Assembly (NCBI GenBank): GCA_009746045.1
Contig: RPFO01000082.1
Span: 4,889,314-4,936,813, forward strand
Source: Mesostigma viride
Lineage: Eukaryota > Streptophyta > Mesostigmatophyceae > Mesostigmatales > Mesostigmataceae
Direction: 5' to 3'
Length of the DNA stretch: 47,500 nt
Part shown: piece by piece, positions 1 through 46,638 of the stretch
Numbering within the stretch: the first letter of the stretch is position 1
How the letters are laid out: each line of letters opens with the position of its first letter
Position numbers and translations under genes: made by a program
Notes under the pieces: generated by a model
Seen by the model: the letters and a program-made list of their open reading frames with translations, nothing else
The model's database searches: none
Told to the model about the DNA's origin: nothing

Positions 1-135
1 AGAGGGGAGAGGGAGAGGGGAGAGGGGAGAGGGGAGAGGGGAGAGGGGAGAGGGGAGAGGGGAGAGGGGAGAGGGAGAGGGAGAGGGGAGGGGAGAGGGG
101 AGAGGGGAGAGGGGAGAGGGGAGAGGGGAGAGGCG
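1..135. repeat. Purine microsatellite (GAGGGGA)n
   Basis: Nearly uninterrupted GA/G-rich repeat at the left edge, inside the FRY intron that follows exon 29. Positions 136-332 are intron with a repeated CCTTCATTTCC motif. Confidence 0.9.
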
Positions 136-332
136 AGGCATCAAAACAAGCACGTTCATAGGGGGGTTGCAGAGAGGGTGACAGGGGAAATGAGGGGAAG
201 AGATTCTGACCAAAAGTGGAGACAGCAAGTCAGGAAGGGGCCACACAGAGAGGGATAGCCCAGGAAATGAAGGATTAGCCCAGAAATATCCAAGGAAATG
301 AAGGAAGAGCTAAGGAATAGCCCACCACATAC

Positions 333-37626
<37,294 letters not shown>

Positions 37627-37667
37627 ACTTCTTTACATGTATCACGGTAAAGGAATTTAATGCACAT

Positions 37668-37694
37668 CACACCCCGGCTCGATGCCGGGGTGTG
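37668..37694. promoter_or_regulatory. Perfect hairpin upstream of the FRY start codon
   Basis: CACACCCCGGC and GCCGGGGTGTG form an 11-base-pair perfect stem with a 5-base loop, 42-68 bases upstream of the FRY ATG. It is probably in the 5' leader. A stable leader hairpin can slow scanning ribosomes; that role is inference. Confidence 0.55.
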
Positions 37695-39147
37695 GGGAAA
37701 CAGACCCGCCACGGGCCGTGTTTTCCTCAATATCAGGAGGACTGTCTAGCGCATTAACTTCACCTACAACAGTTTGGTCGTGCTCAACTTGTAATTGATG
37801 CTAGATCCCGTCGTGGAGAAAATCCCAACGGTTGTCAATGGCTCCTGCACTGATAAGTCACGTTATTATCGCGCTCAGCTGCGTAGTTCTCTTCCCCGTG
37901 GGCACGTGTCATGAAAGAGGTCAAAATGACGCTATTGGCGAGAATCCGGTCCACCGTAGCAGACAGGTACGTTTTCGTGAATTAATTCATTTTCGCCCCA
38001 AATGTGTCAGGTTCCGACAAATGTCGACTACTATCCAGGTCCTATCTTCCATTTTCGGACATTGGAGTGATTGGACCATGGTTCGGCAGATCCTGTTGTT
38101 GTCGTCGTCCTTGTTGTTGTTGTTGCCCAGCAGAGATCCTGACTGCCCTCCCCGAGAATTCGCTACTACAAGCTTGAGATCAGAACCCCTACCTCCTACT
38201 TGCCATACTTGACTTTGGCTCACTTGGCTGAGAGAATGACGTAGAGCCATTTATTATACCAGTCTCGTAACAAGACCTTCAAATATGTAACGACCTTCAA
38301 ATACTACCCGAGGGCAGATTTGGACTTCCTTTTGAGAGGTCTGTCGATTGCACAATGCTGTGATTGCCGTAATTGCACTATGTAGACAAAACGTGCACTC
38401 GGTCATGGCTAGGTACCGGTAGTCAAAATTGTCAGTGAGTGGCGTGGACCGGTTTGTCTGTGGTTCCGCTTACAGCACTGGACCGGTTTCACGCCAGTAC
38501 TGTTAGTAGCGTCAAATACATGTATACTCGCCCGGTTTGCAACGCGCTTGTGATTGGTGCTTGAAGCCTTGAACCTGGGCAAGGGTCACATTTGTCATAA
38601 CATGATCTACCACAACCATGTCAAGTTTAAGGCCTTTTATTAGCGCCCGCCCGGGTTCCTAGCCGTTCAACCGCCACTTGGCCGGCTCTTTACCCTATTC
38701 TGTGGTCCTGCGTAAGCCGAAATTTAATAACGCGTGCCCCCCTCGCAATTCTCGTGTTTACGTTCTATGGATCAGGATTCAGGAGGACCTAAGCGGCGAC
38801 TGAGGATTTGGAAGGTCCGCAAGACAGCTTTAGGCAGCCATTATTTGGAGTCTTCTCTTCCTCTGTGAAAAATATCTTGTGGCAAAGGAATCATTATTAA
38901 CCTCTAGAGAAAAAGAGTTAACCTGCGTTTTTTTTTACCAAAACGAAATTAATTAATTTGGAAGATTAATTACTGTTTTCAACGTGTGCAGCGACCGTTG
39001 CAACGAGTGGCCCGAACAATTAGGCAATTGCTAGTGCCTTGCCGGGTGAACTGATTAGCTAGGAAAACCATAGTTGTTCTACGCCCGCCATCTACAGTAT
39101 CATGCTTGTTCCCAATGGATCTAGACTCGCGGAAGAGTGTCGGCGGT
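37695..39147. other. Intergenic region between divergent genes
   Basis: About 1.5 kb, visibly less GC-rich than the exons. I see no conserved gene. A 126-codon plus ORF at 37832-38212 has no recognisable features. The promoters of FRY (leftward) and the CefD-like gene (rightward) should lie here. I could not identify core promoter motifs. Confidence 0.5.
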
Positions 39148-39354
39148 CTATTCTGCCATAGCGAACTCGGTGCGAGAAAGTAGCCAGCATTTCTGTAAGT
39201 TACCCTGTAATTTCTTAGCCTGAGCGGCCATATCCTGGGCAACAAAGGCAGGGCGTGTCTTCAAAACTGTACGCAAACAAAACGATGCCAGTTTCTGAAA
39301 CTTCTTCGAGACACGTCTTCTTTCGGTAAAGCGGTGGCCAATTACACGAGGCAT
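39148..39354 (-). CDS. Possible small basic protein, divergent from CefD-like gene
   Basis: 68 codons from ATG at 39354, only 13 bases from the CefD-like ATG on the other strand. The product is Lys/Arg-rich (RRRVSKKFQKLASF, AAQAKKLQGNLQKCW) and could form one long helix. I do not recognise it. It may instead be the shared promoter/leader region. Confidence 0.25.
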   Translation of the reverse strand: MPRVIGHRFTERRRVSKKFQKLASFCLRTVLKTRPAFVAQDMAAQAKKLQGNLQKCWLLSRTEFAMAE

Positions 39355-39367
39355 TGGTTCCAGAGCG

Positions 39368-39705
39368 ATGGGGTTGTATGACGATGTTGAGCAATGGGTG
39401 CGCCGAGATAGCAGCTACGTGGCCCCGCCCCTCCCTGATTTCGAGGCCGCGGTACGGAAAGCATATCCGATTCCCTCATCTGCTGAAGAGGATTGTGGAC
39501 GCGCACCCGGTGCCCAGCTCAAGTCGGCGGAGTTTCTTTTCAAGGACGGCCTTGTCTTTGTCGCGCACGGCTCCTACGGCGCGACGCCCCGTGCCACGCT
39601 AACTTTGGCCAATTCGTGGAGGCGCCATGTCGAGTACCAGCCAGTGGACTTCTTCTACAAGGAATTGTATCCGCAGCTGGTGGCGTCCATCCGTGAGCTG
39701 GCAAG
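39368..39705 (+). CDS. CefD-like exon 1
   Basis: ATG at 39368; donor GCAAG|GTAAAC, phase 2. Carries the HGSYG motif. No better ATG is seen upstream. Confidence 0.8.
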
Positions 39706-42337
39706 GTAAACATTCTATTCAGCCATACTCCATTCAAAGAAAATTTCAGTCCATCGTGTTGATGAAGTAGCCCATAGAGTATTTTTTTCACTGGTATGAT
39801 ATAATTAATAAGCCGACTTGGTGGTCCACTTATTATGGCTATGGTTCCGGCTTTCGTCACGTCAACCACGGTTGTTGCGTCCATCCACCGCCCTTTCGTT
39901 GGTTTCGTGCGCCAGCTTTGTGTGCTGTGAAGCGTCCGACCTCGTCCTCGTCCCCAACGTCGAGTTTGCCATCAACTCCGTCCTCCAGAGCCTGGTCGGG
40001 CCCGTCTACCGGACGCCTGCGCAGAAGCTTGCGCTCGCCGCGGCCGAGCTCGCAAACCCCTCCGGGGGGGGCACCTCCCTCGATACCACCTCGTTATTTT
40101 GCTCGCCGCCACGCCGGAAGCAGCGGTCGAGCCTCGAATCCGCGAACGCATCTCGCCGGCTCTCCCCCTCGCGGCTCAAGCCCGGGCCCGACACAGTCGT
40201 GGTGGGGCCCCACCAGGTGATCGCGCTCACCGAGGGGGGCCAGGTGATCCCATCGGCCGACCCGATGGGCCACCCGGGGTACCTGGTCACCGACTCGCTC
40301 TGCTACGGCGCCGTCTTGGGCGTGCTCAGGGCGACCGCGGCCGCGTGGGGGCTCGAGCTGATCATCGTGGACTTGGCCCCCGCCTCGCACTCGGGCACGT
40401 TGACGGAGGAAGGGATCATGTCTGCGTACGCAGGCGCGTTTGCTCAGCTCGCGCTCTCGTCGGCACGCGTGGCCATCTGCGTGTTTGCGCACGTGGCAAG
40501 CCCAACGGCGGTGCTGCTCCCTGTCAGGGACCTGTGTGCGCTGTGCCGCAAGCTGGGGGTCGTGTCGCTGATCGACGGCGCGCACGCGCTCGGGCTGGTC
40601 CCGCTGGACCTGTCGGCGCTTGGGCCGGATTTCTACACGTCCAACGGCCATAAGTGGCTCATGAACAACCGGTGAGGGGGAGACGGAGGGCCTTGAGGAA
40701 GGGCTTGAGCAAGACAGAGCGAGTGCTTGCGCCTGCTTGTTTAGGAGGCTCATGAACCAGCGGTGACAGATAGAATGAGAGCTTGTGTGGTGCTTGTTTG
40801 GGGAGAGAAATGTTGCATCCGCAGGAATTGTATGTCCACATGCTTGGGATGATTGTGAGCATGACCCGCCGGTGGGTGACCGTGTGACGGTTGTGTAGTA
40901 GTATGGTTTTATAAGGAGGCTCACGTATCACCGGCGAATGAATAGCATGTGGCGTGAATCGCATCCGCGTGCTTGGGAGGCTTGGGAGCAGGAATAGCTG
41001 GTGGTTGGAAGTGTATAGGGATAACCAGTGTGGCGAGCGTTGCATTGACAGGTTAAGGGGCCTCATGAACCACTTGTGGACAACAGAGGGAGGTACTGGG
41101 TATGCCTGTTGAGGAGGCTCATGAACAAATTCATGAACCACCGTTCAGGGGGTGGCCTGTCCGCATGCTAAGGAGGCTCATGGGGCAGCTGCTGAGCCGC
41201 TATGGATGACATCAGCGTGCATCTCTCACTCGCAAGAGTTGCTCACAACGTCGGCATGTTCTTCATGTGTGTAGGGAGTTAGAGGGAGTGGGGTGTTCAT
41301 CGCGTCTGCGGGACTCGAATGCGTAGATGATGGAATGGTTCTAGCAGCATGAAGTTGGTGGAGCATGTTTGAGCTCGTGTTTGAGCGTGTGTTTGAGCCC
41401 GTGGAGCATGTTGGAGCATGTTGGATTGGGATGGTCAAGCTCGTGGAGCATGCTTAAGCTCGTGGAGCATTTGCTGGATCCAGTTGCTCTGCATGAGTGA
41501 TCTAGGTTAGTTTTGGTGACCGCCATCATCATGCACCTGTTTTTCGGCTCTATCGCGGATTTTTTCTTTTTCGAATGAGAAAAATGATGGTGGTCTATCG
41601 TGCTCTCTGGCCCCCATGTATGCTGATATTCTCTTTCCTCGAACTTGCTGGCGCTCTCTCTCCTTTCTATTCTCAACTTGTGGACATGCAATGCCCCGAC
41701 CACCAGGGGTGCTGGCTTCCTGTACATCCATCCACGCTTCAAGGGTGCGATCCACCCTGTCTGCCCGTCCTGGGGCCTCGGCCAGGGCCTGCACGCCGAG
41801 TTTGTGTGGCAGGGCACGATGGACTACACGCCCATGCTCACGATCCCCTTTGCCATCCATTTCCTCAGGTGGTGTGGCCGGGGCTCGGCGGAGCGCGCCA
41901 TGGCGCGCAACGCGTCCCTGGCCAGGTGGGCGGCCTCGATGCTGGTGCGCGCGTGGAACACGGGTATGCTGGCGCCCCCGAACATGTGCGCGGGGGGCAT
42001 GTGCTCCGTGCGGGTCCCCCCCGCGACCACGCATGAGCGGTGGATGGTGGGCAAGAGGCGGGTGTGCTCGAGCGCCAACGGGGCGGGTGGGAACGCGGCG
42101 GATGCAGGGGACAGCTGCTCGATGAGCAGTCTTCATGATGTGCTGCTGTCGGAGTACCATATCGAGGTGCCGGTGTTTACGCATGGTGATCATCGGTACG
42201 TGAGGCTGTCCGCGCACATCTACAACTGTCAGGAGGATTTCGTTTTCCTGGCAAAGGCGGTCCTTGCAGTGCAGGGGACCGTGGACGATGTGCCCTGGGA
42301 CAGCATATTGGCGGAATGGAAGGAACCCTACGAGTAG
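39368..42337 (+). CDS. Class-V PLP aminotransferase-fold enzyme, isopenicillin-N-epimerase (CefD)-like
   Basis: Three exons (39368-39705, 39916-40671, 41707-42337) with matching phases give 574 residues. The family uses PLP covalently bound to Lys; members epimerise, transaminate or desulfurise amino acids. Visible: VFVAHGSYGATPR and WRRHVEYQPVDFFYKEL near residues 60-95, DLVLVPNVEFAINSVLQSL after the first junction, YLVTDSLCYGAV, VFAHVASPTAVLLPV, LIDGAHALGLVPLDL (Asp333, which should contact the PLP ring nitrogen) and YTSNGHKWLMNNR with Lys359 as predicted Schiff base. The C-terminal part has WQGTMDYTPML and HRYVRLSAHIYN. It is longer than the usual 400 residues because of a Ser/Arg insertion (about 160-225) and one near 500. 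Substrate cannot be told; plant-type cysteine desulfhydrase is an alternative. Confidence 0.85.
39916..40671 (+). CDS. CefD-like exon 2
   Basis: Acceptor GTGCGCCAG (39915). The nearer AG in GTGAAG would break phase. Donor AACCG|GTGAGG, phase 2. Holds the PLP-binding Asp and Lys. The donor border recurs about six times in the following intron. Confidence 0.85.
40649..41190. repeat. Copies of the CefD-like exon 2 donor border
   Basis: GGCTCATGAACAACCGGTGA (true border, 40655-40674) recurs as GGCTCATGAACCAGCGGTGA near 40747 and in more diverged form near 40918, 41060, 41115, 41131 and 41174. Confidence 0.85.
41340..41480. repeat. Short GTGGAGCATG/TTTGAGC repeats
   Basis: Irregular 10-20-base repeats in intron 2 of the CefD-like gene. 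Confidence 0.6.
41707..42337 (+). CDS. CefD-like exon 3 and stop
   Basis: Acceptor GACCACCAG. Starts GAGFLYIHPRFKGAIHP, directly continuing NNR of exon 2. TAG at 42335-42337. Confidence 0.85.
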
Positions 42338-43023
42338 GATCAGTAAAGTCGTGTTCGGGAGTGGCAAGCATCTGGGCTCACCTCACATTCATGAAACAAT
42401 TCCATGTTTCACAACTCCATGCTCGTGGAGGCAGACTGTGTTCTTATTTATCGGTTAGGTGTGTTAGCCTAAAATTGTAACGGCCGGCCTAGTAAAAATT
42501 TTACTACTAACACTCATGCAGCAAGTAAATCTACATAGTTCGGAGACAACTACGTATAGACCAGTAGCTAGGTAGTAAATTACGATCAGCTACGCGTGCA
42601 TGACTGTGTCAGGTGGGCATAAATCCTCTGCATGAAGAGGGTGGGCTGGTTGGACACTCATCGAAAATAATTGCCCCATGCACTGTTGCATGAAAGCTAC
42701 ACAACCTCCTGGCGGGGCACATGCGTGCATTAAAAATTAAACTAAATTAAATTGAAACATATCTCCGTTGGGAGGGGATCGCCATGCGTCCAGGCATAGT
42801 TGTCTCACTTCATATCTCCGTTGGGAGAACATGTAGCACATATCCCTGATAAGGGCATATGGAGCCCTTTTCATACATTCTGGGCGCACTTCCTGCAAGG
42901 GTAGGGTGTAAACTACGCCTGCTCTGGGTGCACAAAGTGCACACCTGCACACCACTATGTATTCCAGCACCTAGGGCGCGGACTTAGGGGGGAAGATCAT
43001 CATGGCTATACAATGGCTAGGGC
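42338..43023. other. 3' flank of CefD-like gene
   Basis: Low-GC sequence. No polyadenylation signal could be fixed. It includes the fragment annotated at 42737-42970; otherwise I see nothing. Confidence 0.4.
42737..42970 (-). other. Coding-like fragment or old LINE 3' remnant
   Basis: The minus strand reads 77 codons ending PPNGDMFQFNLV-stop, with RRYEVRQLCLDAW. CTCCCAACGGAG, close to the LINE tail stem-loop, occurs twice (about 42767 and 42820), and an AATT-rich stretch follows at 42729-42756. It could be a decayed LINE end in minus orientation or the tail of an unknown gene. Confidence 0.25.
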
Positions 43024-43348
43024 ATGGCTTCTCATAGGAAGAAGATGATGGACAAGGCCAAGTGGGCCCAGGTCATAGAGGACAATGAGCCCCCCCCAGT
43101 GGGGAAGCGCCCGCGTGTGCAGTCCCGCGGGAGGCACGCCAGATAGCTCCCCCTCGGGCAGCGTGCGGCTGCCTATATAGATGTTGTAGTTAGAATGCTG
43201 TTAGGTAGATGTAGTATGTAGCCAATGTAGATAGATTAGACCGGTAGGACTGTTGCACCCATCCATCCATCCATCGGGGTTAATGCTCCGTGACTCCCCA
43301 ACGGGAGCACGAGTCTAATTAATTAATTAATTAATGGCTTCTCATAGG
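43024..43348 (+). mobile_element. LINE copy 1, 5'-truncated, with 15-base target duplication
   Basis: Element 43039-43333 is flanked by ATGGCTTCTCATAGG at 43024-43038 and 43334-43348. It holds the last codons of the LINE ORF (DKAKWAQVIEDNEPPPVGKR, stop at 43146), a 3' UTR, four CCAT units, the stem-loop and a TTAA tail. It is the inverted counterpart of 44393-44702. Confidence 0.85.
43287..43333 (+). other. LINE 3' stem-loop and TTAA tail (shared by four copies)
   Basis: CTCCGTGACTCCCCAACGGG followed by AGCACGAG folds as CTC/GAG, GTG/CAC and CTCCC/GGGAG around loop CAAC, with two bulges. It recurs at 44048-44077 (plus), 44422-44451 and 46650-46679 (minus). It is probably the reverse-transcriptase recognition site, as in stringent LINEs. 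Confidence 0.7.
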
Positions 43349-43397
43349 CAAAGCTTGGATGCTGAATTCTTAATGCACGATCCATATGGGGATTCCC

Positions 43398-44110
43398 ATT
43401 ATAGGAGGCGGCTCCCCCACCAGTTCTGCTCACCATCCCCTCCCGTGAGGACAAGCAGCGGTTCCTCTCTCGTCGCAAGCGGTTGCACGACCTCACCTGG
43501 ACGCTGGACGACGACCTGACCCCCGCTCAGCAGCAGCAGTGACGCGACCTGTGGCCGGAGTACCTCCGCCACAAGCAGGACCCCCAGAAGCCCAAGGTGT
43601 ACTCGAGGGGCGGGGACCTGATGATCAACCACAAGATGTGGACGCCCCCTGCGGGCTAGAATAGCTTGTATAATAGCCCTAGCTTGTATCCATTGGTAGT
43701 CACTGCCGCCATGGCAGCCGTGCTTAGAACGTTTGCCTAGCCGTGCCAACATACCTAGTCACGTGCACCGCTAACGCACGGTACACAACCAGCCATGTAG
43801 CCCTAGCTTAGTCCTTGTTGTACAGCCATGCTACGTCTAGGCTATGATCAGTTTACTCGCCCATGCTCCTTGTTATGCCATGCTCACAGGGGTCTTATTG
43901 CACCCATAGATTGCCGGATCGTTAGCGTGTCCGTTTAGCTAACGTGCCCGAATGCAGCTGTGGCATGCCTATGGCATGAAGGAGACTGGGGGTCTCTGCC
44001 CTTTCGAGATCCTGTTGTGCACACACAGGGATTAAAAGCACTTCGGTGCTCCGTGACTCCCCAACGGGAGCACGAGTTTAATTAATTAATTAATTAATTA
44101 ATTATAGGAG
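43398..44110 (+). mobile_element. LINE-type copy 2, different body, same 3' tail, 10-base target duplication
   Basis: Element 43408-44100 is flanked by ATTATAGGAG at 43398-43407 and 44101-44110. The body has a coding-like stretch (RFLSRRKRLHDLTWTLDDD, stop, then WPEYLRHKQDPQKPKVYS, ending GDLMINHKMWTPPAG-stop at 43659) and a 390-base UTR unlike copy 1. Only the last 45-50 bases (stem-loop and TTAA tail) match the other copies. Confidence 0.75.
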
Positions 44111-44266
44111 CACATGCACGAGCCACGAGCCACGAGGTAGCCATTGCTGACGGCGGAGCGCATAACTTTCACGTTTGGGCCCCAAATTCGGCTGTGAGTA
44201 TCACGATCGCTTCGTCTTTCTAAGACGCACACACTGATATACTTTTCCGAAGCTCTTACGCAGTAT
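44111..44266. other. Unique sequence upstream of the short ORF
   Basis: Single-copy-looking sequence between LINE copies 2 and 3; possibly the leader or promoter of the ORF at 44267. No motif identified. Confidence 0.3.
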
Positions 44267-44392
44267 ATGGCGAGCAAGTTACACTCCTACGCGCAACGCA
44301 GCCTGGCGGCTGCGCTCAGCCCTGAAAATACGTCTGCAGCTCCGGCTGCAGCTTCGCCCTCCGGCCCAGAAGGCAGCGGCGCCACTCTAGCC
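44267..44392 (+). pseudogene. Short N-terminal ORF possibly interrupted by LINE copy 3
   Basis: ATG at 44267 opens 42 codons (MASKLHSYAQRSLAAALSPE, then Ala/Pro/Ser-rich) with GC-rich codon use like the host exons. It runs straight into the AATTAATT tail of LINE copy 3, where it stops. It looks like a host first exon cut by insertion, but no downstream part is visible. Confidence 0.35.
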
Positions 44393-46638
44393 AATTAATT
44401 AATGAATTAATTAATTAATGAGACTCGTGCTCCCGTTGGGGAGTCACGGAGCATTAACCCCGATGGATGGATGGATGGGTGCAAACATTCCTACCGGTCT
44501 AATCTATCTACATTGGCTACATTCTACATCTATCTAACAGCATTCTAACTACAACATCTATCTAGGCAGCCGCACGCTGCCCTAGGGGGAGCTATCTGGC
44601 GTGCCTCCCGCGGGATTGCACACGCGGGCGCTTCCCCACTGGGGGGGGCTCGTTGTCCTCTATGACCTGGGCCCACTTGGCCTTGTCCATCATCTTCTTC
44701 CAAATCACGGAGAGGCCTAGGCCCCCCATGTCCTCTACTAGCTGTTCTTTGAAGGTGCGGGCCTTGCGGCGTCTAACATCACTGGGCCCAGCCCACGTCA
44801 GGAGGTGCCGGCCAGGCTGGGCTGGTCGCAGTCCTGCGGGGGGGCCGCACGTGAGGTGTCTACCTGGTTGGTGCGAGCTAGGTGCCCTACTAGCTGCAGG
44901 CGGCGTTGCTTAATGGTGCTGGTGATATAGGGCATGCCCTGGTACAGGTCCTCATTGCGGACATGAGCAGCATATCCTACTCTGAAAATGGAACGCAGCA
45001 TGCTGGTGACCGCGCCGTCCAGCTTGCGGGCCAGGTCGGCGGTGAGGGTCCACGTCTCGGCGCCATACGTGAGAACAGGAAGGACGAGGACCTTGAACAG
45101 GTCCTGTTTCTCGATCTTGCCCAGGGGCTTGCGCCACAGGGCCCGGTACTGGCGTAAAGCATGCCAGGCGAGGGAGATGCGATGGTCCACATCAACCTCG
45201 CAGCTAGGGAGCAGGCTGCCCAGCAGCTTAACGCGGTCCCGATACAGGACTCGAGAGCCATCTAGGAGATAGAGGGGCGGCGGTGAGTTGGTGAGCCCAA
45301 CCGCCAGGGCCTCTGTCTTCTTGCTGACCTCAAGCCCCACTGCACGGGCCTCGAGAGCCAGGCAGTCAAGCCATGTCTGCACGTGCTCAGTGTCCTCGAA
45401 GAGGGTGGTGTCGTCTGCGTAAATGATGTCTGCGAGCCGAATCTCCGTGTCCGCACCGCCATGCCAGAATTTGTTAGCAACCTGCACTCCTGGTTCCCTG
45501 CCCACGATGCGGGCAAATCGCTTGCGCGCCTGAATCATTACGTATTCGACAACAATAATGAACAGGTAGGGCGACAGCACGCAGCCCTGCCACACACCCT
45601 TCTGTAAAGGGCATGGGGGCGTGTTCCCGTAAGAAGTGCGCACCGAAGTGGTGGACCCTTCATACAGGTTGCGGATGACAGCAATCAGGGGGCGGGGGAT
45701 CCGGAACAACTCGAGGATGTCCCAAAGCGCAGGCCAGAAAACCGAATCGAAGGCTTTGATGAAGTCCACCAGCACAAGGTGCAAAGGGGACTCACCAGGC
45801 TGAAGGCGTTGCAGTTCCTCCACCATGCAGTCGGCGAGTAGCGAAGAGCGCCTGTACTGTGTTGCGACCGGAACGGAAGCCGTGCTGAGTCTCGCTGAGG
45901 TGACCGTCCAGGGCCGTGCGCAGGCGGTTCAGGATGAGCCGCATAAGAAGCTTGAGGGGGGCACTTTGAATGCACACCCCTCTGTAGTTGCCGGGGTCGG
46001 CAGGCGACCCCTTGTTCTTGTACAGCATCGTGCGAAAACCAGTGTTGCCAGGCCGCTGGAGGTGGTTGCGACGACAGCATGCAGAAGGCGGTTGCAGATG
46101 TCCCGGAAGAGCAGCATAACACCTGTGTCCTCGAATTCGGCTGCAAGTTTTACAACTGCGGCCGGAATCTCGTCAGAGCCGGTGGCTGCGTCATAACGCA
46201 GGCGCTGGACCGCCTCCGTGACCTCGCGAGAGGTGAAAGGAGGCATGTCAGACGGGTCGCCAAGTGGGCCGACCAGCGGGGGGACTATAGGTAGTCCGCC
46301 GCTGACCTATAGGCGGGGCAGGGGGCCCAGCGGGGCCGGCCAGGGCGGCCGGGCGGGCGGCGGCGGCTGGGAGCAGGGGTGGGGGCGGCGCAGCTGTCCC
46401 CACGACCTCGGCCGTGGCCGTGGCCCAGGTACGAAGCCGCTTGGCTGGGGCGCCGGGGACGTCGTGGCGGTGGGGCCGGCCGAGGCCGTCTGGGTGCCCG
46501 AGGCGCTTGTACCAGAACCAGGCCCCCTTGCCGTCGTGCTTCTGCTGGCAGCTGCGCAGGTCCTTGACCATCTGCTGAGCATCTGCCTTCTCAGCCTGCT
46601 CGTAGGCGGCCCTCAGAGCTGCTTGCAGCCCAGGTCTG
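44393..46638 (-). mobile_element. LINE copy 3 with reverse transcriptase, minus strand
   Basis: Read leftwards: a pre-RT segment (QQMVKDLRSCQQKHDGKGAW), the RT domain, a C-terminal LTYGAETWTL...LQLVGHLAR region typical of LINEs, the ORF end near 44581, 3' UTR, four CCAT units, stem-loop and TTAA-type tail at 44393-44420. The 5' side abuts the tail of copy 4, which probably inserted into this copy. Confidence 0.85.
44581..46620 (-). pseudogene. Non-LTR reverse transcriptase ORF, broken by frameshifts
   Basis: RT copies LINE RNA at the target site. Motifs: GSDEIPAAVVKL (about 46180), SETQHGFRSGRN (about 45880), FIKAFDSVFW (domain A), KGVWQGCVLSPYLF (domain B), IIYADDTTLF (domain C, catalytic YADD) and KKTEAL (domain D). 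The frame changes near 46035, near 45840 and near 44800, where a premature stop falls before the ORF end preserved in copy 1. No endonuclease domain is seen, so the 5' end may be missing. Confidence 0.8.

Noticed and set aside
37832-38212. 126-codon plus-strand ORF with a hydrophobic start and poly-Leu/Ser
   Set aside because: No family features, lies in the divergent promoter region, length expected by chance.
40094-40924. Minus-strand 276-codon ORF over the CefD-like gene
   Set aside because: Antisense shadow; the plus-strand frame carries the PLP motifs.
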